From NCBI RefSeq assembly GCF_021401085.1, contig NZ_JACBFP010000013.1:1-63182 (forward strand): a DNA stretch of 63,182 nt. The letters are read 5' to 3'. The position numbers and the translations under genes are program-made. The notes beneath the pieces were generated by a model. That model had not been told where the DNA came from, searched no databases, and was given only the letters and a program-made list of their open reading frames with translations. Numbering within the stretch: position 1 is the stretch's first letter; each line of letters begins with the position of its first letter. Shown here in pieces: positions 53,021 to 62,459 of this stretch. The DNA is from Chryseobacterium sp. R2A-55. GTDB lineage: Bacteria > Bacteroidota > Bacteroidia > Flavobacteriales > Weeksellaceae.

Positions 53021-53144
53021 AAAATTTTTTCTGAAAAGAAAAATAGTGGGTAAATTTTACGAGGCGTAAATTGCATGATCCTCTTTAAAACTAATTTAGA
53101 AAATTGATCTGAAATAAAATACCCTAAAAACAAATGATAAGAAG

Positions 53145-53225
53145 ATGAACGCAAAAAAAATCGGGCAAGAAATCGTAAATTTGGTTCCGAAGAAAAGTGG
53201 CGCAGCAGCACCGAAAATGCCATAA
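53145..53225 (+). pseudogene. Possible small coding remnant upstream of acs
   Basis: In the gene-free stretch 53021-53454 a 26-codon frame beginning MNAKKIGQEIVNLVPKKSG has coding-like composition, and another fragment (TTDDKAMVKEIKEKIKTC) lies in a further frame downstream, up to 53397. They may come from one decayed gene. Otherwise the stretch holds the pyr promoter and the acs upstream region. Confidence 0.25.
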
Positions 53226-53454
53226 CCGTCAATCAGCTTCCCAGAAACCGTCCGATAAAATTTTTTTTTGGAAAATTAATCCAAAAGATGTTGGATGCAA
53301 AGGAATTTTAGATTCCAGTGACAACTGACGACAAAGCGATGGTGAAAGAAATAAAAGAAAAGATCAAAACCTGTCAATTTTGGGAAATTTATATTTAAGA
53401 ATGTCTTCTATCGAAGAGCTAATTATTATCTTTAAACTTTAAAATAAAAATATT

Positions 53455-55362
53455 ATGAAGAACCTGTATATCGACGATTTGCCGGATTATTTTAAACAGT
53501 ACAAAAAGTCTATTAAGAACCCGAAAAAATTCTGGGACAAAATTGCTGACGAAGGTTTCGTGTGGTACCAAAGGTGGAGCAAAGTGGTGGAATATGACAT
53601 GGAAAAAGCCGAAATAAAATGGTTTAAAAATGCCAAACTGAATATTACAAAGAACTGTCTGGACCGTCACTTGAGTGTTCGAGGTGACAAAACCGCCATC
53701 ATCTTTGAACCCAATGATCCCAAAGAAAAAGCGCAATATATCTCCTACAAAGATCTGCATGAAAGAGTTTGCAAAATGGCAAACGTGCTTAGAGATATGG
53801 GAATCCAGAAAGGTGACCGGGTTTGCATTTACTTGCCGATGATTCCAGAATTGGCAGTTTCCATGTTGGCTTGTGCCAGATTGGGAGCAATCCATTCGGT
53901 GATCTTCGCAGGTTTTTCAGATACGGCAGTTGCTTCGCGGGTAAATGATTTCGAGGCGAAAATGATTATCTGTTCCGACGGAAGTTTCCGGGGAAATAAG
54001 GCAATTGATCTGAAGGGAATTATCGACAAAGCAGTAGAAAAATGCCCGACCGTGGAAAAAGTTCTGGTCGTCAAAAGAACTGGCGGCCAAGTGAAAATGA
54101 AGGAAGGCAGGGATATCTGGCTCGAACCGCTCTATGAAAAAGCATCTTCTGATTTTGTTTCGGTGATCATGGACGCAGAAGATCCGCTGTTTATCCTTTA
54201 TACCTCAGGTTCTACCGGAAAACCTAAAGGAATGGTGCACACCACAGCAGGATATATGGTTTTCACCGCGTACACCTTTAAGAATATCTTTAATTATAAG
54301 GAAAACGATATTTACTGGTGTACCGCAGATATCGGATGGATTACTGGACATTCGTATATTCTGTATGGACCCCTTGCAAACGGCGCCACAACCGTAATGT
54401 TCGAGGGAGTACCCACTTACCCGGAACCGGATAGATTTTGGGAAGTGATAGAAAAACATAAGGTCACCCAGTTTTACACCGCACCTACGGCAATTCGGGC
54501 ACTCGCCAAAGAATCCACAGATTGGGTAGAAAAACATGATCTCTCCAGCTTACGGGTGATTGGTTCTGTGGGTGAACCCATCAATGATGAAGCATGGCAT
54601 TGGTACAATGACCATGTAGGTAAGAAAAAATGCCCGATTGTTGACACTTGGTGGCAAACTGAAACTGGCGGAATCATGATTTCCCCGATTCCTTTCGTCA
54701 CTCCCACAAAACCTACCTACGCCACTCTTCCACTTCCGGGAATCCAACCTGTTTTGATGGATGAAAAACGGAATGAGATCACTGGAAATCAAGTGGATGG
54801 AAATCTATGCATCCGTTTTCCGTGGCCGGGAATTGCCAGAACCATATGGAAAGACCACCAAAGATATAAGGAAACCTATTTCACCGCATTCCCGGGAAAA
54901 TATTTCACTGGAGACGGCGCTTTGAGAGATGAAGTTGGTTATTATCGAATAACAGGAAGAGTTGATGACGTGATCATCGTTTCGGGCCATAATCTGGGAA
55001 CGGCACCAATTGAAGACAGCATCAACCAACATCCGGCGGTGGCAGAATCCGCTATTGTGGGTTATCCGCACGAAATTAAAGGAAGTGCCTTATACGGATT
55101 TGTAATGCTTAAGGATACTGGCGAAAGCAGAGATAAAGAAAACCTGAGAAAGGAAATCAATCTGTTGATTACGGATACGATTGGTCCTATCGCGAAACTG
55201 GATAAAATCCAATTTGTGAACGCACTGCCGAAAACACGCTCCGGAAAAATCATGAGACGGATCCTCAGGAAAATAGCCGAGGGGGACTTCAACAGTTTCG
55301 GGGATATCACAACTTTGCAAAACCCTGAAGTGGTGGAGGAAATCAAAAATGAAAAAATTTAA
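53455..55362 (+). CDS. acs: Acetyl-CoA synthetase (AMP-forming)
   Basis: Acs activates acetate to acetyl-CoA through acetyl-AMP. The 635-residue protein has the ACS N-terminal domain, the P-loop-like signature YTSGSTGKPKG near residue 250, the WWQTETGG motif near 400, the hinge RVDDVIIVSGH near 505 and the regulatory lysine in KTRSGKIMRR near 597, which in other bacteria is controlled by acetylation. Length is normal. A terminator follows. Confidence 0.97.
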   Translation: MKNLYIDDLPDYFKQYKKSIKNPKKFWDKIADEGFVWYQRWSKVVEYDMEKAEIKWFKNAKLNITKNCLDRHLSVRGDKTAIIFEPNDPKEKAQYISYKDLHERVCKMANVLRDMGIQKGDRVCIYLPMIPELAVSMLACARLGAIHSVIFAGFSDTAVASRVNDFEAKMIICSDGSFRGNKAIDLKGIIDKAVEKCPTVEKVLVVKRTGGQVKMKEGRDIWLEPLYEKASSDFVSVIMDAEDPLFILYTSGSTGKPKGMVHTTAGYMVFTAYTFKNIFNYKENDIYWCTADIGWITGHSYILYGPLANGATTVMFEGVPTYPEPDRFWEVIEKHKVTQFYTAPTAIRALAKESTDWVEKHDLSSLRVIGSVGEPINDEAWHWYNDHVGKKKCPIVDTWWQTETGGIMISPIPFVTPTKPTYATLPLPGIQPVLMDEKRNEITGNQVDGNLCIRFPWPGIARTIWKDHQRYKETYFTAFPGKYFTGDGALRDEVGYYRITGRVDDVIIVSGHNLGTAPIEDSINQHPAVAESAIVGYPHEIKGSALYGFVMLKDTGESRDKENLRKEINLLITDTIGPIAKLDKIQFVNALPKTRSGKIMRRILRKIAEGDFNSFGDITTLQNPEVVEEIKNEKI

Positions 55363-55387
55363 GCAAAGTTTCGAAAATTACCAATTA

Positions 55388-55417
55388 AAAACCTCGCGGA
55401 AACGTGAGGTTTTTTGT
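55388..55417 (+). terminator. Terminator of acs
   Basis: A stem of about 10 bp with one G-U pair (55388-55398 with 55403-55413, loop GAAA) is followed by Ts on the plus strand. Confidence 0.85.
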
Positions 55418-55438
55418 TCAGCATGGTCAAAAAAAAAA

Positions 55439-55472
55439 CAGAACCAAATTCGATCGGTTCTGATTTTTTTTT
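55439..55472. terminator. Second terminator, between acs and glk
   Basis: CAGAACC (55439-55445) pairs with GGTTCTG (55456-55462). T-runs follow on the plus strand and also on the minus strand, so it ends glk and backs up the acs stop. Confidence 0.85.
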
Positions 55473-55484
55473 ATGCTAAAATAT

Positions 55485-56534
55485 TTATTCTTCTGAAAAT
55501 GCTGCATATAGAGCAGCCCCATTCAAAATTGATTTATCATTCTTCACCAAATAAATCGGAATATCTTTTAAGACCGATTCCATTTTGTCACTCACAATGA
55601 AGTTTTTGTAGAATTGCTTGCGGTTTAGGAATTCTTCCATCAAATTGGGGAGCTCGCCGGTTAAAATCAATCCGCCTGTTGCTTTCAGTTTTAATACTAA
55701 ACTGTTTGCCTCTCTTGCCAAGAAATTCATGAAGGTATCAATCGTCATCGTGCAGATTCGGTCTTTTTTCTCTCTCGCACCATTGATAATGGCTTGGGTA
55801 AAGTTTCCGGCTTCGATTTCTTCAGTAAGCCAATCCGGCTGCTTTTGCCTCTTAATATCCCGGATAAAACGATAGATATTGAATAATCCGGAAGTCGAAA
55901 GCACCGATTCCCAGCTCACGATGCCGTAAATCTTATTCAAAAACTGGTAAAATTCTACTTCATCAGCTGTTCTTGGGGAAAATTCGCAGTGGCCACCTTC
56001 CGTTGCAAACGGTCTTAAACTGTCGCCATCCCAAAAAAGTCCCGCTTCACCTAATCCCGCTCCTGGAGCGAGAATAGCCACGTTCCCCGGAATGTAATTT
56101 CCTGACTCGTAAATAGAGTCCACATCTTGATCATGCACATTTCCTAACCCAAACGCAGAAGCTTCCAAATCATTGATCAGGGATACTTTATCAGCGTTGG
56201 TCGCATTCTTGATATCTTCGGCATCCAATTTCCACGGAAGTCTTTGCGGAGCACTTTTGCCGCCCATTACCGGTCCAGGTACCGCCGCCGAAATCCTGCA
56301 AAATTCCTTAATATTGTGATCAGAAATAAACTTGTTGACCAAATCAGAAAACGACCCAAAAACGGAAGTTTCATATTCACTTTCTTCCTTCAAGACTACT
56401 TTACCGCTTTCTGCTTTATATAAGCCAACCAAAGTCTTATCTTGGCGCAGATCTGCCGAAATAATGGAGCAATCCACATTTTTTTCAGCTGAAATTCCAG
56501 GGAGATATAGTTTGAATTGATGCGTGTTTTTCAT
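55485..56534 (-). CDS. glk: Glucokinase
   Basis: Glk phosphorylates glucose with ATP at the start of glycolysis. The 349-residue protein resembles the Glk family: an unusual N-terminal strand, AAVPGPVMGG near residue 85, NDLEASAFGLG near 121, the ATP-binding LAPGAGLGEAGLFW near 155, the GGHCEFSPR region near 180 and SKSILNGAALYAAF-like end. Length is near the E. coli Glk type (about 320) rather than the short ROK type. It is convergent with acs with two terminators between. Confidence 0.93.
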   Translation of the reverse strand: MKNTHQFKLYLPGISAEKNVDCSIISADLRQDKTLVGLYKAESGKVVLKEESEYETSVFGSFSDLVNKFISDHNIKEFCRISAAVPGPVMGGKSAPQRLPWKLDAEDIKNATNADKVSLINDLEASAFGLGNVHDQDVDSIYESGNYIPGNVAILAPGAGLGEAGLFWDGDSLRPFATEGGHCEFSPRTADEVEFYQFLNKIYGIVSWESVLSTSGLFNIYRFIRDIKRQKQPDWLTEEIEAGNFTQAIINGAREKKDRICTMTIDTFMNFLAREANSLVLKLKATGGLILTGELPNLMEEFLNRKQFYKNFIVSDKMESVLKDIPIYLVKNDKSILNGAALYAAFSEE

Positions 56535-56592
56535 GCTTCTAAGTTATCTTTCAAAGATAATAATTGTTTTTAAAACATTGGGAAAAAATAAA

Positions 56593-56624
56593 AAAACCTT
56601 CTTAATTTTCATCAAAAAGGTTTT
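56593..56624 (-). terminator. Terminator of the outer membrane protein gene
   Basis: AAAACCTT (56593-56600) pairs with AAGGTTTT (56617-56624) around a 16-nt loop, and Ts follow on the minus strand. Confidence 0.7.
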
Positions 56625-56643
56625 GTGAATGGTTGGTCAGAGA

Positions 56644-57222
56644 TTATTTTCCTAATGGAATATTGTACCCGATTCCTACTCCAAGTGCACCGGCGCTGTA
56701 TTTTTGGGACCCGATTTCACCTGTGGAGCCGGTAAAAGTTTTCTGGTATTGCAGTGCGAAATTCCAGTCCTGATTGTGGTAGCCAATTTCTGGTTTAATA
56801 TAGAAACCTCCATCCGGTCTGTCCGGAGAACCCAAATTTGAGGCTACTTTCTTATCACCTACAATAAATCCATACCCTAAATCTGTCCCAAAATAAAATC
56901 CATATTGTTTTGGATAGATTCTGATCAAAGCCGCTAAAGGAACTACGCCGAAATCGTTATTTTTGATGGTCACTCCGTCCACAGAATTGTCTCTTCCAAA
57001 AAAATGGCTGTATCCAGTGGCAATACCCAAACCGAATCCTGGAGTCACGAGGTTTTGATAAGATAAATCAAAGCCCAAATTTGCTGAAGCATTTTCGGCG
57101 GGTACTGCTAAACCTACATTGGCTCCAATTTTTAACATATTAGTCATATCTGCATTTTGGGCGCTCAATAATCCGGCACTGATCAAAGCAGTCGCTAGGA
57201 TTGTTTTCTTCATTGAATTCAT
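56644..57222 (-). CDS. Outer-membrane beta-barrel protein
   Basis: The 192-residue protein has a signal peptide (from MKKTILATALISAGLLSAQ) and alternating hydrophobic strands with G and aromatic belts (GANVGLAVP, GFDLSYQNL, GLGIATGYSHF), ending in GVGIGYNIPLG. It resembles the OmpA-like/porin family of small 8-stranded barrels. The ligand or role is unknown. The ATG at 57213 is an alternative start. Single-gene unit with a terminator. Confidence 0.85.
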   Translation of the reverse strand: MNSMKKTILATALISAGLLSAQNADMTNMLKIGANVGLAVPAENASANLGFDLSYQNLVTPGFGLGIATGYSHFFGRDNSVDGVTIKNNDFGVVPLAALIRIYPKQYGFYFGTDLGYGFIVGDKKVASNLGSPDRPDGGFYIKPEIGYHNQDWNFALQYQKTFTGSTGEIGSQKYSAGALGVGIGYNIPLGK

Positions 57223-57410
57223 AATTCTAAATTTTTAGTTTTACGCATTGAAGCTTGTCAAAATCATGCCAAAAAACAGAAAATTACGCGAAAAATAAGA
57301 TCAAAATTTTATAAATACTTGATTTTCAATATATATTTTTAACCAAAAATCAAAAAAATGCTCACGCTTTCTTTGCAAAAAACACCGATAATTTTGGTGA
57401 TTTGCGCTTA

Positions 57411-57446
57411 AAAAAAAACAAAAAAGTCAATCATTTCGATTGACTT
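57411..57446 (-). terminator. Terminator of the rhodanese gene
   Basis: AAGTCAATC (57424-57432) pairs with GATTGACTT (57438-57446), loop of 5, and an A-rich tract on the plus strand gives Ts on the message. Confidence 0.8.
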
Positions 57447-57470
57447 CAGTAAATGTTTGGGCAGAAAAGT

Positions 57471-57758
57471 CTAGAGATTTTCCATTTTATGTTTTAAATC
57501 AGCCCAACCTCCGCCGTTGTAGCCGTTCTTTAAACCTTCATGATTAAGGAAATCGAGGGCTTTTCCGCTTCGGTTTCCACTTCTACAAAAGATCACGACT
57601 GGCTTATCGGAATTGAGAATTTCGTCTTTTCTTTCTTCCACTTCGCCCAGTGGAATGTTGATGGCAGTAGAAATTTCGCCATCCATTTCGAGCTCCATAG
57701 GTTCGCGAACGTCAATAAGTAGGTAGTTTCCTGATTTCAGGATTTCTTCAAGGGTCAT
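57471..57758 (-). CDS. Rhodanese-like domain protein
   Basis: This 95-residue single rhodanese domain has the active-site loop with cysteine in VIFCRSGNRSGKA near residue 57 and the DVREPMEL motif near 16. It can carry sulfur as a persulfide. The C-R-S-G-N-R-S loop resembles PspE/GlpE-type enzymes, and a partner is not evident from the flanking genes. There is no signal peptide, so it is cytoplasmic. Confidence 0.92.
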   Translation of the reverse strand: MTLEEILKSGNYLLIDVREPMELEMDGEISTAINIPLGEVEERKDEILNSDKPVVIFCRSGNRSGKALDFLNHEGLKNGYNGGGWADLKHKMENL

Positions 57759-57840
57759 ATCCAGTTAAGTTTTAGTTTAAATTAAGACTAGCTAATCGGG
57801 AACAAATTTATGAAATTATGCTAATTTTGCAATGTAATTT

Positions 57841-58770
57841 ATGTCACACAACCCCGAAAAATATTCCGAAATCATCAAATTGAAAGCCAAGAAATTTGGG
57901 TTTCAGAGCTGTGGAATCTCGAAGGCAGGCTTCCTGGAAGAAGACGCCAAAGCTTTTGAAAACTGGCTACAAAGGGACTTTCACGGAGAAATGAAGTATA
58001 TGGAAAATTATTTCGACAAGCGGCTTGACCCAACAATTTTGGTGGAAGGTTCAAAATCCGTGATTTCGCTTTCTTACAATTATTATCCCGAAGAAAAAAT
58101 AGAAAACTCTGAAAGTTTCAAGATCTCGAAATATGCTTATGGACAGGATTACCACGAAATCATTAAGGAAATCCTGGCAGAAATGGTTGCCGAACTGCAG
58201 CAGGAAATCGGTGATTTTGACTGCCGGGTTTTCACTGATTCTGCACCGATTCTGGAGCGAAGTTGGGGAAGAAAAGCCGGAATTGGCTGGGTGGGCAAAA
58301 ACGCAAACCTCATCACTAAACAACATGGCTCCTTCTATTTTTTGGCGGAAATTATTTGTGACTTAGAGCTGAAGGAAGACACTCCCACCACCGATCACTG
58401 CGGAACCTGCACGAAATGTATAGACGCGTGTCCTACTGAAGCCATTGTTTCAGATCGCGTGATCGACGGAAGCAAATGCATTTCCTACGCGACGATTGAG
58501 CTGAAAAATGAAATCCCAGATTCCTTCAAAAATAAAATGGAAGACTGGATGTTTGGTTGCGATATTTGTCAGGATGTTTGTCCGTGGAACCGTTTTTCAG
58601 CACCTACTTTGGAAGAAAAATTCAGACCCAACCAATTTCTTAAAACCTATACCAAATCAGACTGGATGGAGATTACCCGAGAATTATTCGCGGAAATTTT
58701 CAGAAAATCGCCAGTGAAAAGAACCAAATTTGCCGGATTAAAAAGGAATATGGATTTTTTGGGCAGGTAA
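57841..58770 (+). CDS. queG: Epoxyqueuosine reductase
   Basis: QueG reduces epoxyqueuosine to queuosine in tRNA and needs cobalamin and two 4Fe-4S clusters. The 309-residue protein begins with the conserved [12 protein letters not shown] region. It shows the cluster motifs [16 protein letters not shown] near residue 186 and [11 protein letters not shown] near 239, as expected. Length is typical for the short form. It stands alone, with a 337-base gap after it. Confidence 0.95.
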   Translation: MSHNPEKYSEIIKLKAKKFGFQSCGISKAGFLEEDAKAFENWLQRDFHGEMKYMENYFDKRLDPTILVEGSKSVISLSYNYYPEEKIENSESFKISKYAYGQDYHEIIKEILAEMVAELQQEIGDFDCRVFTDSAPILERSWGRKAGIGWVGKNANLITKQHGSFYFLAEIICDLELKEDTPTTDHCGTCTKCIDACPTEAIVSDRVIDGSKCISYATIELKNEIPDSFKNKMEDWMFGCDICQDVCPWNRFSAPTLEEKFRPNQFLKTYTKSDWMEITRELFAEIFRKSPVKRTKFAGLKRNMDFLGR

Positions 58771-59096
58771 TGCCGAACGGAAATTTTCATTTTTAAAATA
58801 TACAGGGTAAAAATTCCTGAACTTTAATCTATGGTTAAAGTTTTTTTGATGCTAAAAAGAATTTCTCACTTGGAAAAATCTGAGCTAAAAAGAAAAATTG
58901 ACCTTTAGGAAAGTTAAAATTCCATAAAAATCAACGTTTTGTCCGGTTTCTTTTTGGCGCTACTTTTACACGGATTTTGAATCTTTTCTGAGATTTGGAT
59001 TTCTTCTGCATAAATGATAAAGTTTTCGTTAATAAATTTAACAATAATTTTTAAATCAGCAAATATTGTACGAAAATTTTAATCTAAAATTTTATC

Positions 59097-59104
59097 TATA
59101 TTTG
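59097..59104 (+). promoter_or_regulatory. Predicted -7 element, nearly leaderless
   Basis: TATATTTG ends 3 bases before the ATG at 59108. If it is the real -7 box the transcript starts close to the ATG. The 58771-59096 stretch holds no gene that I can support. Confidence 0.35.
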
Positions 59105-59107
59105 AAA

Positions 59108-59788
59108 ATGAAGAAATTTATCCTGGTTTTACTGAAAGCAATTTGCGGCTGCATCGGCATTGTGGCGATTTATATTATTTGTGGCTACTTTATCCCCTTT
59201 ATTGGAGTTGCCGAAAAGCCTGTTTCGGAACCTCGAAATATAGAAGCCTATATCCTGACTAATGGAGTACATACAGACATCGTGGTCCCCATCAAATCCG
59301 CCGAAATCGACTGGAGCAAGGAAATCCTTTTTGAAAACACACTTTCTAAGAGAACGGATTTCAAATATTTGGCTTTCGGATGGGGTGACAAAGGATTTTA
59401 CCTGGAAACTCCGACTTGGGCAGAACTGAAACCCTCAGTTGCATTCAAAGCGGCTTTCTGGTTGGGCGAATCCGCGATGCACTGCACTTTTTATGATGAA
59501 ATGACGGAGGGCAAAGACTGTGTAAAACTCCATCTGACGAAGAGTGAATATTTGAATTTGATCCGTTTCATTAGCCAAAAATTTGAACGGGACCAAAACG
59601 GAAATCCAATTTTGATTGAGACCGATGCGGTTTATGGAAAAAACGATGCTTTTTATGATGCCGTGGGAAGCTACAGTTTTTTAAAAACGTGCAACACCTG
59701 GACCAACGAAGGATTGAAAGCAGCCGGACAAAAGGCGGCGCTTTGGACTCCGAGTGATTTTGGGATATTCAGGCATTACCGGAATTAA
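59108..59788 (+). CDS. DUF2459 (TIGR02117) membrane-anchored protein
   Basis: The 226-residue protein has an N-terminal membrane helix (residues 4-30) and the DUF2459 body: LTNGVHTDIVVP, FGWGDKGFYLETPTWAEL and the C-terminal KTCNTWTNEGLKAAG. The family is called urease-associated in some annotations, but no urease genes are here. The invariant Cys and His residues suggest an NlpC/P60-like or transglutaminase-like fold, which I cannot confirm. The start at 59108 is chosen over a longer reading that begins in the promoter region. Confidence 0.85.
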   Translation: MKKFILVLLKAICGCIGIVAIYIICGYFIPFIGVAEKPVSEPRNIEAYILTNGVHTDIVVPIKSAEIDWSKEILFENTLSKRTDFKYLAFGWGDKGFYLETPTWAELKPSVAFKAAFWLGESAMHCTFYDEMTEGKDCVKLHLTKSEYLNLIRFISQKFERDQNGNPILIETDAVYGKNDAFYDAVGSYSFLKTCNTWTNEGLKAAGQKAALWTPSDFGIFRHYRN

Positions 59789-59818
59789 ATATGATTTTCA
59801 GGAATGAACCTAACAAAA

Positions 59819-59842
59819 GAAGCTCCATTTTCACGGAGCTTC
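59819..59842. terminator. Hairpin between convergent genes
   Basis: GAAGCTCC (59819-59826) pairs with GGAGCTTC (59835-59842), 8-nt loop, with a short T-run on the minus strand. Confidence 0.6.
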
Positions 59843-59893
59843 CTTATCACATCAAAATAATTATGAAAAATTTAATCTAGGCTTTTTTAAAAT

Positions 59894-60406
59894 CTAATTC
59901 TTGTCGATCGCTAAGCTGAAAAATAAATCCAGTTCGTCTTTCACATAAACCATTCCACCCATTTTTTTCGGGGGCACAATATTGAAATCTGAAAATTTCA
60001 ACCTTTTGTTTCCCACCAGACTTCCCTTATACTCACTGAACTCTATGGTGTATTTTTTTACCACATTCATCATCTTCACTTCTACCGTTGCATTGAACAT
60101 GTTGGTTGTTTGTCTGTAAAAATTCAGGAACCTGATGGTAAGAAAGGGAAATTTTTCTGAGTTCAAAGTCTTGCGGAAATCGGAAGTCATGATTCTGTTT
60201 CTGCAATCGAAATCGTTTACCTTCAGGACTACGTTTGGAAGTTCATTTCCGGTGAACGAATACACATTCGGTGAATTAGAGAATGAAGTGTTGATGCATT
60301 TAAAGGTGTTGATATTGGTCCAGCCATTAATCTCCACCGCATTTTGCTGAGAAAAATAAAATCCGGTAACCAATAAGAAAATCAGATGTAAGATTTTGTT
60401 TTTCAT
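59894..60406 (-). CDS. YceI-like secreted protein (divergent)
   Basis: The 170-residue protein has a signal peptide and a YceI-like lipocalin pattern, with the core EKFPFLTIRFLNF strand near residue 85 and the C-terminal FSDFNIVPPKKMGGMVYVKDELDL. YceI proteins bind a polyprenoid in E. coli. It is the third gene of a group with a porin and a classical YceI gene. A strong terminator between the porin and this gene would lower its expression. Confidence 0.75.
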   Translation of the reverse strand: MKNKILHLIFLLVTGFYFSQQNAVEINGWTNINTFKCINTSFSNSPNVYSFTGNELPNVVLKVNDFDCRNRIMTSDFRKTLNSEKFPFLTIRFLNFYRQTTNMFNATVEVKMMNVVKKYTIEFSEYKGSLVGNKRLKFSDFNIVPPKKMGGMVYVKDELDLFFSLAIDKN

Positions 60407-60412
60407 GAGCTT

Positions 60413-60447
60413 AAAACGAAAGAGGGACTGAGTTAATCCCTCTTTCG
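60413..60447 (-). terminator. Internal terminator between porin and the YceI-like gene
   Basis: CGAAAGAGGGA (60417-60427) pairs perfectly with TCCCTCTTTCG (60437-60447), and four Ts follow on the minus strand. It separates the last gene from the yceI-porin unit. Confidence 0.85.
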
Positions 60448-60463
60448 AAAGAAATATTAAAAA

Positions 60464-61795
60464 TTAGAAACCTATGGTTGCTTCAAGCATTAAGCCATTG
60501 AATTTACCTCCTTGCAATGGGCTTGTTGCTCCCCAAACTTTACTGTCGTTATACTGTTGGTTCACATATTCCACTTTTGCGAGTACATTTTTGGTCATAA
60601 ACCAGCCACCTCCAAGTTGATAACGGTCGATTTTTCTGTCCAAAGTTCCAGCATCATCATTGTCTTTACCGCTAACATTGTTATATCTTCCACCTACATA
60701 GAACTGTTCTTTTCCACCAAATCTGTAAAGTAATTCTGCGCCCAACTGAGTGAAGTTTCCTTTAGTACCTGTCAATGTTTTTTGACCAGTCACATATTCA
60801 TAGATTCCGAAGAATTCCAATCCCTGATATTTGATGAACGGGTTGATTTGGAAAGCCTGCATTTTTCTCAATCCAGGGTTGAAGTTACCTGTAGATGGGT
60901 TATTAGTACCGGTTGCATCGTTTGCGGTCAAGAGTACATAATAATATCTTGAACCTGCACGGTCACCACTGTATAGATAACTTCCCGTGTTCCAACCATT
61001 AGTTTGGATGAAGGATCCGGTAAGTCTTACTCTCAGATCTGGATTAATTTGTTTGTCCCATCCAATTTTTGCGTAAACTGAAGGTGAGTTCCAGCTGGTT
61101 CCCCTGATTGGAGTCTGATTGAGTTTACCATTGGAAACCCCTACCATACCGATGAAATTTTTGTAGAATCCATAAACTTCACCGAAAGGCTCAGTGGTAA
61201 AACTATCCATGATGTAGTTTCCTACAAATGGGTTGTTGATTGCTTCGGCATTATCAGTTCTTCTGAAATGCGAATCACCGTAATTGATTTCGTCCATACC
61301 CACTTTCACTCTGGCATATTTCATGATTTCTCCCATGAAACCTGGTTTAATGAAGTCCAGATCATCAATTTGAATATATCCACCTTTCACCCAAGCTTCG
61401 TTGTGGTGACGAGCAGAAAGATACGTTCTCAAGTGCATTTTCACACCTTTTGCCAGATAAGCATTGATGTCTAAGTTTGCAGTTGGAAGGTTGAAGTCAT
61501 TTCCCATATCGTACAGATAGTTGGGAGTTGTAGTACCGGTTACCACACCTAGGTTTTTGTTTTCTGTCCAGTGATCCAACCCTTGGAACTGCAAAGCGAA
61601 GTCACCGCCTACCACTACTTTCACGCCGTCATATTCAGGTGAAGCGACTTTCGGATCTTCAAACACGTTTCGGCTTGCTTTCTCTGGGGCTAGATAGTCC
61701 CGCATTGAAGTGGTTGCGTCCTCTTGTGCGAACATTAAATTTACTCCTGAGAACATTACTGCGAGCATAGAAGCTCTCATTAACATAGTTTTCAT
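60464..61795 (-). CDS. Outer-membrane porin-like protein
   Basis: The 443-residue protein has a signal peptide ending in LMFAQ and a 16-stranded-like barrel pattern of alternating aromatic and hydrophobic residues (FALQFQGLDHW, YVGGRYNNVSGK, GGGWFMTKNVLAKVEYVNQQY) closing in LEATIGF. It resembles phosphate/sugar-type porins of Bacteroidota, but the substrate is unknown. It is encoded 28 bases downstream of the yceI gene and likely cotranscribed. The terminator at 60413-60447 follows. Confidence 0.85.
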   Translation of the reverse strand: MKTMLMRASMLAVMFSGVNLMFAQEDATTSMRDYLAPEKASRNVFEDPKVASPEYDGVKVVVGGDFALQFQGLDHWTENKNLGVVTGTTTPNYLYDMGNDFNLPTANLDINAYLAKGVKMHLRTYLSARHHNEAWVKGGYIQIDDLDFIKPGFMGEIMKYARVKVGMDEINYGDSHFRRTDNAEAINNPFVGNYIMDSFTTEPFGEVYGFYKNFIGMVGVSNGKLNQTPIRGTSWNSPSVYAKIGWDKQINPDLRVRLTGSFIQTNGWNTGSYLYSGDRAGSRYYYVLLTANDATGTNNPSTGNFNPGLRKMQAFQINPFIKYQGLEFFGIYEYVTGQKTLTGTKGNFTQLGAELLYRFGGKEQFYVGGRYNNVSGKDNDDAGTLDRKIDRYQLGGGWFMTKNVLAKVEYVNQQYNDSKVWGATSPLQGGKFNGLMLEATIGF

Positions 61796-61823
61796 ATTTT
61801 TAAGATTTTTGTTAGTTTAATAA

Positions 61824-62357
61824 TTATTGAGCCACCACATTTACCGTTACTTTGATTTCATCTCCAGTTTTCACTGTATTCATCATAAATGAAGGTGGAG
61901 TGATTCCGTATTCGGTCATTTTGATGGATTCTGTTCCAGTAATGGTATAGGAATTTCCATTTTTTGCCACTGTTACTGGGAATTCTACAGTTTTGGTAAC
62001 ATTGGTTACCGTCAGTTTTCCTGTAATGGTACCCTTTCCTATATTTACGGATGTAGCAGCAAAGGTGATTGATGGGAACTTGTCTGCTTGGATCGCTTTG
62101 TATGCATTGCTATCCATCGCTCCTTTTCCACTTTTTAATGTTTTTGAACCCAAGTGGTATTTCACATCAGTAATAGCATTCCCGGAAACGGTTCCAGAAA
62201 AAGTACCCGCTGTGGAGGTCATAGTCCAGTCATGCAAGGTTGAAGTTCCAGAAACGGTAGTTTTCACATTGTTACTACTAATCTTCTGCGCGGAAACCAA
62301 TCCGGCAAAAAGTCCGAACGCCAACAACATCATCTTAAAGTTAACTGCTTTTTTCAT
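61824..62357 (-). CDS. yceI: YceI family protein
   Basis: The 177-residue protein is a clear YceI-family member with a signal peptide (MKKAVNFKMMLLAFGLFAGLVSAQ), the TLHDWTMTS strand near residue 41 and the signature SITFAATSVNIGKGTITGKLTVTNVTKTVEFP region near 95-126, closing with EITVNVVAQ-like strand. The lipocalin fold binds a hydrophobic ligand. It is the first gene of a unit with the porin, which suggests delivery of a lipophilic compound across the envelope. Confidence 0.95.
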   Translation of the reverse strand: MKKAVNFKMMLLAFGLFAGLVSAQKISSNNVKTTVSGTSTLHDWTMTSTAGTFSGTVSGNAITDVKYHLGSKTLKSGKGAMDSNAYKAIQADKFPSITFAATSVNIGKGTITGKLTVTNVTKTVEFPVTVAKNGNSYTITGTESIKMTEYGITPPSFMMNTVKTGDEIKVTVNVVAQ

Positions 62358-62407
62358 TGTTTCTAATTTTTAATTAATCAAATAACTTTCACTGTTTTTT
62401 TCTATGA

Positions 62408-62459
62408 CAAAGATAGAAAGACTTTTATCAATTCACTAAAAAAACTTGAGTTTTACTCA
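62408..62459 (-). promoter_or_regulatory. Promoter and small inverted repeat of the yceI operon
   Basis: On the minus strand TATCTTTG (62408-62415) fits TAnnTTTG. About 30 bases upstream TGAGT-TTT-ACTCA (62447-62459) is a perfect inverted repeat that may be an operator. The rest of the 352-base space to 62709 contains repeated AAACGTTT-like motifs but no gene. Confidence 0.45.

Noticed and set aside
52858..53232. 124-codon minus-strand frame over the pyrB leader
   Set aside because: It runs through the terminator and promoter of pyrB, has odd composition and overlaps the pyrB start in another frame. The short leader frame at 52931-52972 fits the signals better.
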